A program made the translations under genes and the position numbers. From a virus, in IMG/VR virus record IMGVR_UViG_3300027801_000056, positions 1-39,940 of that record: a stretch of 39,940 nt of DNA; one strand, given 5' to 3'. Shown in pieces: positions 1-7,798 of the stretch. A model generated the notes under the pieces. That model ran no database searches. It was not told the origin of the DNA and was given only the letters and a program-made list of their open reading frames with translations. The first letter of the stretch is position 1. Every line of letters starts with the position of its first letter.

Positions 1-2
1 CA

Positions 3-137
3 GAAGATAACTATAAAGTAATGAGAGCAGCAATTGAAAAAGCTGGTTCATTCTTAGAGTATAACAAAACTTACATGACTCCGAGTGAGTATAAGAAATG
101 TGAAGTAAGATTTTCTGATTGGAGTAATCCTTTATAA
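3..137 (+). CDS. Unknown protein, C-terminal part only
   Basis: An open frame enters from the left edge and ends at TAA 135-137, giving the last 44 residues of a protein (ending DWSNPL). The next small gene begins 1 nt after this stop. I do not recognise the fragment; it is mixed polar and probably soluble. An internal ATG at 21 could also be a start, but the frame is open to the window edge, so a gene truncated by the window is more likely. Confidence 0.5.
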   Translation, partial: EDNYKVMRAAIEKAGSFLEYNKTYMTPSEYKKCEVRFSDWSNPL

Positions 138-138
138 T

Positions 139-213
139 ATGAAAAAAGAAGAAAACGAAAACGAATTGGAATATGTTTCTATATTTCATTTCTACGAACA
201 GCTAAATAAATAA
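139..213 (+). CDS. Very short acidic peptide, unknown
   Basis: A 24-codon frame starts with ATG 1 nt after the preceding stop and ends at TAA 211-213. The product starts MKKEENENELEYVS and is Glu/Asn-rich. Its tight spacing after the upstream gene is typical of the other gene junctions here. At this length coding status is uncertain, and I infer no function. Confidence 0.3.
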   Translation: MKKEENENELEYVSIFHFYEQLNK

Positions 214-230
214 ACCTTAAATAATTAGAT

Positions 231-458
231 ATGGCAGAATTGTACAAAGTAGTAAATGAAACAAATTACGTTGAGGACCACACAACACAACTTAACCATT
301 CAGAGGCAGTTGAACTTATCGCTGAATTGGAAGAGTGTTTTCCAGATGAACAATATTCTATTCATCCTGATGAGTATGTAGAACCAAAAGAAACGAAGTT
401 CTATAATAGTAACCAGGCAGATGGATGGGAAGATTTACATCATGGATATGATTATTAA
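231..458 (+). CDS. Small acidic protein, unknown
   Basis: A 75-residue acidic protein with a C-terminal stretch rich in Trp, Asp, His and Tyr (GWEDLHHGYDY). The start is preceded by an A-rich leader containing aaaccttaaataatt, the same kind of leader seen before many genes of this phage, with no Shine-Dalgarno sequence. It is the first of five consecutive small genes of similar size and acidic character. I do not recognise a family. Confidence 0.65.
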   Translation: MAELYKVVNETNYVEDHTTQLNHSEAVELIAELEECFPDEQYSIHPDEYVEPKETKFYNSNQADGWEDLHHGYDY

Positions 459-494
459 AAATAAATAAAATATTAAACTTTAAAACTTAAAAAT

Positions 495-776
495 ATGAAT
501 TGTACAATAAAAATAATGACTCAGTATCATGAAAACTATTCAGATACAAATACTCCTTATTGGAAACCAAAAGGTGGCCAAGAATTCCAAATCGTAATAG
601 ATTCGGATGTAGTAATGTATTCAAGTGATTTAACGAAACATCTTATGAAGATAGTATCATCTCAATCAGATGAGCATAATAAGTATTCTTATTTAGAACA
701 CAATGTTGAGTTTATCAAACCAGTAGTATTGGATAGTAAATCGTTGTTAAGTTTAATTCAAAACGAAGCAGCATGA
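495..776 (+). CDS. Small protein, unknown
   Basis: A 93-residue soluble protein of unknown function. It is preceded by an A/T-rich leader of the usual type in this window. Its stop overlaps the start of the next gene (ATGA), which indicates translational coupling. No signal peptide, membrane segment or recognisable motif is visible. Confidence 0.65.
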   Translation: MNCTIKIMTQYHENYSDTNTPYWKPKGGQEFQIVIDSDVVMYSSDLTKHLMKIVSSQSDEHNKYSYLEHNVEFIKPVVLDSKSLLSLIQNEAA

Positions 777-1042
777 GAATAGATTATAAAACACTAAAAA
801 GTATAAAGAAGTGGTATGGTTCGGATGATTTCGAAATAGGAGCTGCTGGTGAAGTAAGAGATGGTAGAGATGATTATAAATTCGTTGAGCCAGAAATAAC
901 ATTAAGATTCGGATATTGGCTTAGAGTTGATTTAGCCGAATTAATTGAATTAATTCCCTTCAGATTTGAAGTTATCGAAGAAGAAGTAGATGAATCTGAA
1001 TTTGGACAACCACTTTACAATTATTTAATTAAATCCAAGTAA
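773..1042 (+). CDS. Small acidic protein, unknown
   Basis: An 89-residue protein with an acidic C-terminal half (IEEEVDESEF). Its ATG overlaps the stop of the upstream gene by 4 nt, so the two are probably translated together. The alternating hydrophobic pattern (ITLRFGYWLRVDLAELIEL) suggests a small alpha/beta fold. Family not recognised. Confidence 0.65.
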   Translation: MRIDYKTLKSIKKWYGSDDFEIGAAGEVRDGRDDYKFVEPEITLRFGYWLRVDLAELIELIPFRFEVIEEEVDESEFGQPLYNYLIKSK

Positions 1043-1045
1043 ATT

Positions 1046-1297
1046 ATGAAAAATAAAGAATTATTAGATACCCGAAGGGTTAAAGGATGGAACTTTCAAT
1101 TAGTAGATGATACCTTTTATGAATGTAGGGGTGGAATGTTCTATGATGATGACCACGATGAAACTCCTGAACCATCTTTATGGTTTGCAGCAATGCAATT
1201 AGAAAACGATTTGTTAAGTGAAGGTTATTTAGCAGAAGCCAATCATTCAGAAAAAGGATGGGTTGAAGTAACAATTGAGGATAATAATAAAATATAG
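1046..1297 (+). CDS. Small acidic protein, unknown
   Basis: An 83-residue acidic protein starting 3 nt after the preceding stop. It contains an Asp/His cluster (YDDDHDE, about residues 34-40) that could bind metal, but this is only a composition observation. The next gene follows after 2 nt. No family recognised. Confidence 0.65.
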   Translation: MKNKELLDTRRVKGWNFQLVDDTFYECRGGMFYDDDHDETPEPSLWFAAMQLENDLLSEGYLAEANHSEKGWVEVTIEDNNKI

Positions 1298-1299
1298 AT

Positions 1300-1536
1300 A
1301 TGAAAGATGAAAAAAGATATGTGGTATCAGTAGATATGTACGTTTATGGTACGGATGATTATATGGCTCGTAAAAACGCACATAATATAATTGATAAGAT
1401 TGATAAAAATTATCCAAATACTAGACCATCTATTATGGAGTTAGGTGAACAACCATTCGCAACTATGAGTTATAGAAAATTAGAAGATACTTCAAAACCA
1501 ATATCTAAAGTAAAAGAAAAACCATTACCATTTTAA
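1300..1536 (+). CDS. Small protein, unknown
   Basis: A 78-residue protein, the last of the closely packed first cluster. A promoter of the phage family follows directly after its stop, so a new transcript begins here. No motif is recognised. The C-terminus is Lys/Pro-rich (VKEKPLPF). Confidence 0.65.
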   Translation: MKDEKRYVVSVDMYVYGTDDYMARKNAHNIIDKIDKNYPNTRPSIMELGEQPFATMSYRKLEDTSKPISKVKEKPLPF

Positions 1537-1550
1537 AAAATAAGAAATAA

Positions 1551-1582
1551 TTAGGATATTAAAAATATATTTCGTATATTAG
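1551..1582 (+). promoter_or_regulatory. Phage promoter 1 (TTAGGATAT / TATATTAG)
   Basis: The -33 box TTAGGATAT begins at 1551 and the -7 octamer TATATTAG at 1575, exactly 24 nt later. The -7 matches the Bacteroidetes TAnnTTTG consensus except at one position. The next ATG is at 1587, so the transcript for the 45-residue gene and the polymerase would be almost leaderless. Confidence 0.75.
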
Positions 1583-1586
1583 TATT

Positions 1587-1724
1587 ATGAATAAAACAGA
1601 ATTAACAAAATTAGACGGAAAGTATTACGTAGGACACCTCATCGATATGGGTGGGGATGGTTATGTAGATGAAGAAACTGCAGAATTAATCCTATTAGAA
1701 TATAATGCTGGAGTTACTGAATGA
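1587..1724 (+). CDS. 45-residue acidic protein coupled to polymerase gene
   Basis: A 45-codon frame starts 4 nt after the promoter -7 box and ends with a TGA that overlaps the polymerase ATG (ATGA at 1721-1724). The product starts MNKTELTKLDGKYY and is acidic. The overlap implies coupled translation with the family A-like polymerase, so it might be a small partner or only a leader ORF. The family is unknown. Confidence 0.55.
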   Translation: MNKTELTKLDGKYYVGHLIDMGGDGYVDEETAELILLEYNAGVTE

Positions 1725-2977
1725 TTATAGTAGAAACTAATAAAGAGAAAGAACAATTTCTTGAATATTGGAATAAGGAAGAATGTAAGATAATTCCAAT
1801 TTGGGAAGATTTACAAAAGCACCCTATGAATAATAAGGTGTCTTTTCTTTATGTCCGATTTTTAAATTTAGATTTCATACTTCCATTTAATCATAATGAT
1901 TGTGAGAAGTTAGAAATAGACTTATCAACCTCTAAACAAAAGAAATGGGTATGGGATAATAAGGGATTACTACAAGCAGATTTGAATATTCAAAATACAC
2001 ATGATATTCAAACCGATAGATACTTCATTACCAATGAATTATATCAATTACAAACGAAATTAGAACCTCTAACGAACTTTTACACCCGAATGGGGTTAGG
2101 TGATGACTTGGGTAAGACCATCCCTATAATGAAGTGGATAGATACTCTCAAGGGGGTTACTAATGAATTGAACCCTTCAAACGAGAAAAGTTGGGTAAAT
2201 GATACCATGATTCCTATCCTCTCAGATATCGAGAGAAAGGGAGTACGTGTCGATAGGAAAAAATTTATTGATAGGTGGCCACACAACGAAAAACAACTTA
2301 GAGGTGATATTGTTTATACAGAGTACAATCCGTACACAATAACTTCAAGACCTTCCAATCGTCATGGGGGTATTAACTTTGGAGCTTTAAACAAATCCGA
2401 TGGTTCAAGAGATGTATTCATTCCAAGAAAAGGAAAGATGTTTTTACAATTCGATTATGATGCGTATCACGTTAGGATTATTGGTAAGTTGATTAAATAC
2501 AAATTACCCGATACTTCGGTTCACCAATGGTTAGCAGACCAATATGGTTGTGATTATGGGGAATCTAAAGGAAGAACGTTTAGAATCTTATATGGAGGAG
2601 TTACGGATGAGGATAGAAAAATACCGTTCTTCGATAAAGTAGATAAGTTCATTAACAAGATGCAAAAAGAAAGTATTCGTAATGGGTTCATCCAAACACC
2701 CAAAGGAAGAAAAATTCCTATTGGTTGGATTGAAAAGCCAAACGCTCAAAAGTTCTTTAATTATATTTTACAAGCAACTGAAACTGAATTTAATATTGAG
2801 GTAATGGAGAAGTTAAGAAAATTACAACTTCCTCTTCCTATATTATATTCGTATGATGCATTTTTATATGAATTCGATGAAACTGAAATAGAAACTATTA
2901 AATTAATTAAATCCGTTCTCGAAAGTTATGGATTTCCTGTCAAAGCAGAATGGGGTAATCATTATGGAGAAGTTTAA
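1721..2977 (+). CDS. Divergent, compact family A (Pol I-like) DNA polymerase
   Basis: This 418-residue protein carries the ordered landmarks of family A polymerases: IERKGVRVD (170-178), the thumb/palm stretch SRPSNRHGGINFGALN (209-224), motif A FDYDAYHVR with D245, motif B KGRTFRILYGG (283-293), GFIQTPKGRK (322-331) and motif C LYSYDAFLYEF with D379. Both catalytic aspartates are kept. Motif C lacks the usual His-Asp-Glu: the neighbours of D379 are Tyr and Ala. It is far shorter than Pol I (about 930) and the first 160 residues show no clear 3'-5' exonuclease motifs. A full family B replicase lies at 27.8 kb, so this is probably an auxiliary or repair polymerase. Fold assignment is strong; activity is inferred. 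Confidence 0.8.
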   Translation: MIIVETNKEKEQFLEYWNKEECKIIPIWEDLQKHPMNNKVSFLYVRFLNLDFILPFNHNDCEKLEIDLSTSKQKKWVWDNKGLLQADLNIQNTHDIQTDRYFITNELYQLQTKLEPLTNFYTRMGLGDDLGKTIPIMKWIDTLKGVTNELNPSNEKSWVNDTMIPILSDIERKGVRVDRKKFIDRWPHNEKQLRGDIVYTEYNPYTITSRPSNRHGGINFGALNKSDGSRDVFIPRKGKMFLQFDYDAYHVRIIGKLIKYKLPDTSVHQWLADQYGCDYGESKGRTFRILYGGVTDEDRKIPFFDKVDKFINKMQKESIRNGFIQTPKGRKIPIGWIEKPNAQKFFNYILQATETEFNIEVMEKLRKLQLPLPILYSYDAFLYEFDETEIETIKLIKSVLESYGFPVKAEWGNHYGEV

Positions 2978-2980
2978 GAT

Positions 2981-3526
2981 ATGAAAATTTTAATTATTGC
3001 CACACAACGATCGGGATCTACGGTATTAACAAAGATATTAAGCTCCGTGTATGGTCTTGTACCTTTTTTTGAGCCATTCTTATCTAACTACATTGGAAAC
3101 CCCTATAATTCATTACTTGAAAATCATATTATTAAAACGATGATATCGGAAATTAACATTGATACATTTAATACTGAAAAATACACCCACGTCTTATATC
3201 TTACAAGAAAAAACACATTAGAATCGTCTCAAAGTTATGATTATCAAATGGAGGTAAATAGGGGACAGACCCGATATTGGCACATCCCATATGTACTCCC
3301 ATTATCTAATGAACCCACCAAATCATTTGAAAGATTTAATGAGGAATTTAATATTATCTCAAAACGGGGTGAAAATGTAATATATTATGAAGATTTATAT
3401 TGTGGTGATAAAGAAAGAGTTTATAATGTTTTAGTTAAAAATAACCTTGGTGACAAATCTAAAGAAATATATGAGTTACTAACTAAAACAAAAAAATACC
3501 GAAGGGAAACCCGTACCTTAATATGA
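2981..3526 (+). CDS. Sulfotransferase-like protein
   Basis: A 181-residue protein whose N-terminus MKILIIATQRSGSTVLTKIL matches the 5'-phosphosulfate-binding loop (TxRSGST) of PAPS-dependent sulfotransferases. The family transfers a sulfuryl group from PAPS to sugars, lipids or proteins. At 181 residues it is on the short side, but a later VIYYEDLYC segment resembles the 'YEDL' stretch seen in these enzymes. It begins 3 nt after the polymerase stop and is followed by the remnant of a P-loop kinase gene resembling APS kinase, which would supply the same donor. The acceptor cannot be told from sequence. Confidence 0.65.
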   Translation: MKILIIATQRSGSTVLTKILSSVYGLVPFFEPFLSNYIGNPYNSLLENHIIKTMISEINIDTFNTEKYTHVLYLTRKNTLESSQSYDYQMEVNRGQTRYWHIPYVLPLSNEPTKSFERFNEEFNIISKRGENVIYYEDLYCGDKERVYNVLVKNNLGDKSKEIYELLTKTKKYRRETRTLI

Positions 3527-3653
3527 TATATTGGTTGACCAACCCGCTCATGGTAAAACAATCTTAGCCAATATGTTAATGGATATACCTGAATTTTCTG
3601 AATACCTCAACCCCAAACATAAATTACGACAGTTGAAAAAAACTATAATATAA
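3523..3653 (+). pseudogene. Frameshifted P-loop kinase remnant (APS kinase-like)
   Basis: ATG at 3523 opens MIYWLTNP and then stops after a few codons. In another frame, the sequence from 3531 reads LVDQPAHGKTILANML and ends at TAA 3651-3653. Joining the two pieces restores a start of the form MIYWLTGQPAHGKT, the Walker A opening of adenylylsulfate-kinase-like phage proteins. About four bases encoding the first Gly of the loop seem to be missing. What remains is about 43 codons against 170 or more in the family, so this is a broken and truncated gene. It sits directly after a PAPS sulfotransferase-like gene, a sensible partner. The identity of the substrate is inferred. Confidence 0.5.
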
Positions 3654-3690
3654 AATATTAATATTTATATATTAGTAACAAAAACAAACT

Positions 3691-4305
3691 ATGAATTATA
3701 TTAAAATTATTGCAATACTCCTTCTCTTGTCTGGATGTGGTGTTGATGAAATACAAGCACAAAAAGATCTAAGGTCAGAAGTTATAGTAGAAACATCAAT
3801 TTACACCGTATCATATAATGAAATCTTACAACAACCAAATTGGTTAGAATATACATCAACGAATCGAGTTAAGAATGTAGATAGAGGAGGAATGGATTTT
3901 ATAATGTATCCTGGAGTTGTAACATCTGATAAACATGATTATTATAAAAATATCTACGACAAAGGACATCTTGCACCAGCTGCAACATTCTCGGATAGTA
4001 TGGATAACTTAGGAGAAACATTTTATTATTTAAATTGTGCTCTTCAGAACCAAGACTTGAATAGAGGGGAATGGAGATTATTAGAAGCTGAAGAAAGAAA
4101 ATGGGATGATAGTGAAACCTTAACAGTTTCGGTTGATTTGATATTTACTGAAGGTTATATAGTATTGAAAACTGGAGCAGCAATTCCAACTGATATGGTA
4201 AAACATATTTACTTTAATGGTAGAGGTATTTGGAGATGTTTTGAGTTTGTAAACGAAAAACCAACAAAAGGTTGGGAAGATCATGAGGTAATTCATTCTC
4301 ATTAA
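3691..4305 (+). CDS. Lipoprotein DNA/RNA non-specific endonuclease (NucA family)
   Basis: A 204-residue protein with a short lipoprotein signal (hydrophobic IIAILLLLSG then Cys16) followed by a NucA/Serratia-type nuclease domain. The catalytic signature is DKGHLAPAA with D90 and H93, and the metal-binding region reads NCALQNQDLNRGEW (115-128) with the conserved LNRG. The family cleaves DNA and RNA with Mg2+ and is normally secreted. The lipobox predicts export and anchoring in the host envelope, unusual for a phage enzyme. An export role such as destroying incoming DNA is inference. An upstream TATATTAG at 3667 resembles a -7 box, but no -33 box lies 24 nt before it. Confidence 0.85.
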   Translation: MNYIKIIAILLLLSGCGVDEIQAQKDLRSEVIVETSIYTVSYNEILQQPNWLEYTSTNRVKNVDRGGMDFIMYPGVVTSDKHDYYKNIYDKGHLAPAATFSDSMDNLGETFYYLNCALQNQDLNRGEWRLLEAEERKWDDSETLTVSVDLIFTEGYIVLKTGAAIPTDMVKHIYFNGRGIWRCFEFVNEKPTKGWEDHEVIHSH

Positions 4306-4319
4306 TATTTATAGTATAG

Positions 4320-6743
4320 ATGGATTATAAAGAAATTATAGACAGATTAATAAATGAACTTTCTTTTAGAGTTGGGATTCCTGATTTAAAAGATAAAGAA
4401 CAACAGGCAATTATATCAGAAATTCTTTCCGAATGGGGTGAATTTGATGCAAAACAAAGAATCTTTGAATTTCTTACTGAAGCAGAACCTGAAAAATCTA
4501 CTGAAGATGATAAATACACAAATACTGGTGGTAGTGGATATGTAAAAGCACAAGATTACAATAAATGGAAATCAGACCCTAAAGGTTATGAAGGACAGAA
4601 ATTTACAAAAACACCAAGTGGTAAGTATATACCAAAAACCGATGATGGTGGAGATGGTGAAGATAAAGAAGAAAAAGAACTTGGTTCTGTAGTAAAAGCT
4701 GGTTCTGATTATGCAAAAGATCAAGCGGAATTGAAAAAAAGAGTTGCAGATAAGGAAGATGGTGGGGAAAGTGATAAGAATGATAATAAATCTAAACCTA
4801 AATTTCCAAAAAAGGTATTAAATAATAAGTGGGAAGGGAAAACTACTAAAGAAATCATAGATGGTGTTTCGACATCAAATGACCCTAAAGTTATTCCAAC
4901 AAAAGGAAGTGATGATGTTTCTAAGAGAGCCATTGAATCACGACAAATTGCATTTGGTGGCAAGGCAGGAAAGGGTGGAGGTGATACTACGATACAAGAA
5001 GAAATGACTAATATTGGTAGAGAACTTCTATTCTCAAATCCAGATATTACACAAGAAGAATTAGCTAAAAAAATATCAGAAGAGGTAAAACAAAAATTTC
5101 CTGATAGCAACGTTGCTCAAAATGCTTCAAAATTAAAAAAACTATCTAATGCTTCTATAGCTGGATTTGGTTCTGCAAAAAAAATACAAAACAATCCCAA
5201 ATTTAAATATAATAAAAATCAACCAACTGGATATCCAGTAAATACTACTGATGGTATTTTGGTTAGAGATACGTTATCAACTCAACTTGTGGAGGCTGAA
5301 AAATCAGGTAATCAAGAAGACATCGACCATGCTAAAAATGAATTATATGAATTTCAGAAAAATGCAGCTGATAAATCTATTACTGGTAAAGAAGGTGATG
5401 CGGATACGATAGTAATTTACAAAGATACTAATGGTAGGGATAGAGTATGTTATATTTCCAATAAACAATCTCTAAATGACCAACAATCAAGTGGAACTAT
5501 TAATAGTTCTAAAAAGGCACTTACATTTGCATCTACCAGATTGGGATTAACTGATAATGAAAAAGAAGATGTTCTAACAATAGCTGAAGAACAATTTCAA
5601 AAGGCTAATCAATTTGATGAAACATTTGCAAAAGGTGTTAAAACTGCAGCTGAAACTCATAAGGAAAGATTATCAACACCACAAGCTCAAACATCAATGG
5701 CAAAAGCTGCACAGGCCTTGAGTGGTAGAAGTAAAATTGCTAAACCAAATGATAAACTAACACCCATTGAAAAGAAAAAGAAAGAAAGTTATATTACTGA
5801 TTCCTTAAAGAAACCAGAAGTACAGGCAAAACTTTTAGGTTTAGATGGGCCACCAAATGATGATATTACTTCCAAAGAATATAAATCATGGAAGAAGGAT
5901 ACCACCGAGCAGTATAAGATTAATGGTGGAGAATATTCTAATGAACAAATAACTCATGCGGCAACAATGGTTACTGGTACGGGTGGTATTTCGAGAGGTA
6001 ATCATTTAAGAACAAGTGAAAAAATAACTACTGTATCAAGAGATATATATAGAAAAATGAAAAAACTCATCGACGGTGGGATGAGTAAAGAAGAAGCTGT
6101 ATCTAAACTAAAAAAGGATTTTGATAAACCTAATAAAAAAGGTGAAGTGATGTATGGTGGTGTGTTTGATGAAAGTGATTTAATTGAACTATATGATAAT
6201 GATGGTTTAAGAGATATGGAAACTGCTGAAAGACAAAGGGGTGAAGATATCAGAGAAATGCAAACTGAAACAGTATCTAGATTAGTAGAAAAGGATAAAG
6301 AAGAAGGACACACTCCTCCACCAGTAAATGGTAAACGAACACAAGCTTATGTTGCTGGATTCTTTGATAGAGTACATATTACACAAAATGTAGGTGGTAC
6401 TGCTGATGGTAGAAAACTAACTGAAATGGGAGAGTATTCAGTATCACCAAAAGATTACAGAAACGCATTAGCCATAACAACTGATTTTCCAACAGAACAA
6501 GAATGGTTAGAAAAAAATCCGAAGGGTGATTATAATACCGCATTGGAAACTCATTTAATAGGAAATGTTACAGTAGAAGGTGTTGAACAAGAACTACATT
6601 ATGTATCTACTGATGGAAAGAAAAAACATATTGGTACAGATACTCATAGAACTGGTGGAAAGATATCAAAAGTAGCAGGTACATATGGTAAAGATTTCCA
6701 AGAAGAATTAGCTAGGCAATCTGAACAATCTTCCAATAAATAA
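4320..6743 (+). CDS. Large 807-residue charged protein, unknown
   Basis: This is the longest unknown protein in the window. Residues from about 50 to 230 are low complexity, dominated by Lys, Asp, Glu and Gly, and probably disordered. The middle (about 230-560) is helical with segments such as DADTIVIYKDTNGRDRVCY that look like a small beta-rich domain. The C-terminal part (about 650-807) is Gly/Thr-rich and contains GFFDRVHITQNVGGTADGRK. There is no signal peptide, membrane segment, P-loop or known catalytic motif. It stands alone between the nuclease and a small gene. A virion-associated or injected protein is possible, but nothing in the sequence proves it. Confidence 0.7.
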   Translation: MDYKEIIDRLINELSFRVGIPDLKDKEQQAIISEILSEWGEFDAKQRIFEFLTEAEPEKSTEDDKYTNTGGSGYVKAQDYNKWKSDPKGYEGQKFTKTPSGKYIPKTDDGGDGEDKEEKELGSVVKAGSDYAKDQAELKKRVADKEDGGESDKNDNKSKPKFPKKVLNNKWEGKTTKEIIDGVSTSNDPKVIPTKGSDDVSKRAIESRQIAFGGKAGKGGGDTTIQEEMTNIGRELLFSNPDITQEELAKKISEEVKQKFPDSNVAQNASKLKKLSNASIAGFGSAKKIQNNPKFKYNKNQPTGYPVNTTDGILVRDTLSTQLVEAEKSGNQEDIDHAKNELYEFQKNAADKSITGKEGDADTIVIYKDTNGRDRVCYISNKQSLNDQQSSGTINSSKKALTFASTRLGLTDNEKEDVLTIAEEQFQKANQFDETFAKGVKTAAETHKERLSTPQAQTSMAKAAQALSGRSKIAKPNDKLTPIEKKKKESYITDSLKKPEVQAKLLGLDGPPNDDITSKEYKSWKKDTTEQYKINGGEYSNEQITHAATMVTGTGGISRGNHLRTSEKITTVSRDIYRKMKKLIDGGMSKEEAVSKLKKDFDKPNKKGEVMYGGVFDESDLIELYDNDGLRDMETAERQRGEDIREMQTETVSRLVEKDKEEGHTPPPVNGKRTQAYVAGFFDRVHITQNVGGTADGRKLTEMGEYSVSPKDYRNALAITTDFPTEQEWLEKNPKGDYNTALETHLIGNVTVEGVEQELHYVSTDGKKKHIGTDTHRTGGKISKVAGTYGKDFQEELARQSEQSSNK

Positions 6744-6859
6744 AATCAACATACTAACTATAAACCCCTCCTACATAACTCAAATTGATGATTGTTAATA
6801 TAACTAATCTTTAAAGGAAGTATTTCATATTTATATGAGAACAATTATAGGGGATATTT

Positions 6860-7261
6860 ATGCAAACACAATTATTGTGTACTTTTACTAATAAAGAAGA
6901 GTTAAAAAACACGTTACAACAAATTCGTGAAACATATCATATAGTATATAACTATATTTACGTTTTACAGAATAAAAGCAACCTAGAAGAGTTATTTATT
7001 ACTTATAATATAGATACTCAGTATAAACCAACGAGTCCTTTACAAAACACTATATTAGTTCATAGAAAGAAGCAATCCAATACTCTTTATACCATCAACG
7101 CTCTAAACGAATTGGTAAAAGAAGAAAACAACGGCGTGTTGGACAAGAAATTCACAATAGATTGGGAAAAATTCAAAAACTCAATTATCGTTACCAATGT
7201 AGAAGGAACAAAGAAAATTTCTACACGAATCTTCGAGGTAATCGAATTTAACAAAAAATAA
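6860..7261 (+). CDS. Small protein, unknown
   Basis: A 133-residue protein with mixed alpha/beta character, starting after a 116-nt gap that shows no clear promoter or terminator. The N-terminus MQTQLLCTFTNKEELKNTL reads like a beta strand followed by a helix. The middle has VYNYIYVLQNK. I do not recognise the family. A promoter for the next gene begins 11 nt after its stop. Confidence 0.6.
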   Translation: MQTQLLCTFTNKEELKNTLQQIRETYHIVYNYIYVLQNKSNLEELFITYNIDTQYKPTSPLQNTILVHRKKQSNTLYTINALNELVKEENNGVLDKKFTIDWEKFKNSIIVTNVEGTKKISTRIFEVIEFNKK

Positions 7262-7272
7262 TTCACTTTTTA

Positions 7273-7304
7273 TTAGGTTAGTTCATTTATTTTTCGTATA
7301 TTTA
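7273..7304 (+). promoter_or_regulatory. Phage promoter 2 with start-site dyad
   Basis: TTAGGTTAG begins at 7273 and the -7 octamer TATATTTA at 7297 (spacing 24). A perfect dyad ATTTAC-ATT-GTAAAT covers 7300-7314, overlapping the -7 box and the expected start point. It drives the phosphatase gene at 7333. Confidence 0.75.
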
Positions 7305-7332
7305 CATTGTAAATAGCTTAAAACTTAAAATA

Positions 7333-7788
7333 ATGAAAAATGTAATATTTGATTTAGATGGTACTTTGGCTCTTATCGATGATAGGAGAGTAGTGAGTAC
7401 AAAACCCGATGGTAAAATAAATTGGGATATATTCTTTGACCCAAAGAACATAGATTTGGATAAACCAAACCTTCCAGTCATTAAAATGGCACAACTTCTC
7501 AAACAACAAGGATTTAGAATTGTTATTCTTAGTGGTAGATTAAAAACTACTAAAGATGCAACTACACAATGGTTGAAAAAATTCGATGTACCTTTTGATG
7601 TAATAAAAATGAGACCTGATAGTAATGATTTCAAATTCATGCCAGATGATGACTTAAAACAAGGTTGGTTGGATAGTTTATTTCCTGACAATAGTATCTT
7701 CGCTGTATTTGATGATAGAAACAAAGTTGTTGATATGTGGAGAAGAAACGGATTAACTTGTTTTCAAGTAGCCGAAGGAAATTTCTAA
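7333..7788 (+). CDS. HAD-family polynucleotide phosphatase (PseT phosphatase-like)
   Basis: A 151-residue HAD-superfamily protein. It shows motif I FDLDGTL (D7 nucleophile, D9), motif II in VILSGR (residues 54-59), and late acidic motifs PDDDLKQ and FDDRNKVVDMWRRNG. The ending, with WRRNGLTCFQVAEGNF, closely resembles the 3'-phosphatase half of T4 polynucleotide kinase-phosphatase, which heals 3' ends of nicked RNA or DNA. The kinase half is missing, so this is a stand-alone phosphatase domain. It has its own promoter and an A-rich leader. Confidence 0.8.
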   Translation: MKNVIFDLDGTLALIDDRRVVSTKPDGKINWDIFFDPKNIDLDKPNLPVIKMAQLLKQQGFRIVILSGRLKTTKDATTQWLKKFDVPFDVIKMRPDSNDFKFMPDDDLKQGWLDSLFPDNSIFAVFDDRNKVVDMWRRNGLTCFQVAEGNF

Positions 7789-7798
7789 AACTATAAAA

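Noticed and set aside
3643-3674. Possible promoter with TATATTAG at 3667 before the nuclease gene
   Set aside because: No TTAGG or TTTG box is found 24 nt upstream, unlike all accepted promoters.
4721-5110. 129-codon frame on the - strand inside the 807-residue gene
   Set aside because: It is a shadow of a long + strand gene; all other genes are on the + strand, and its Ser/Leu-rich product is typical of antisense frames.
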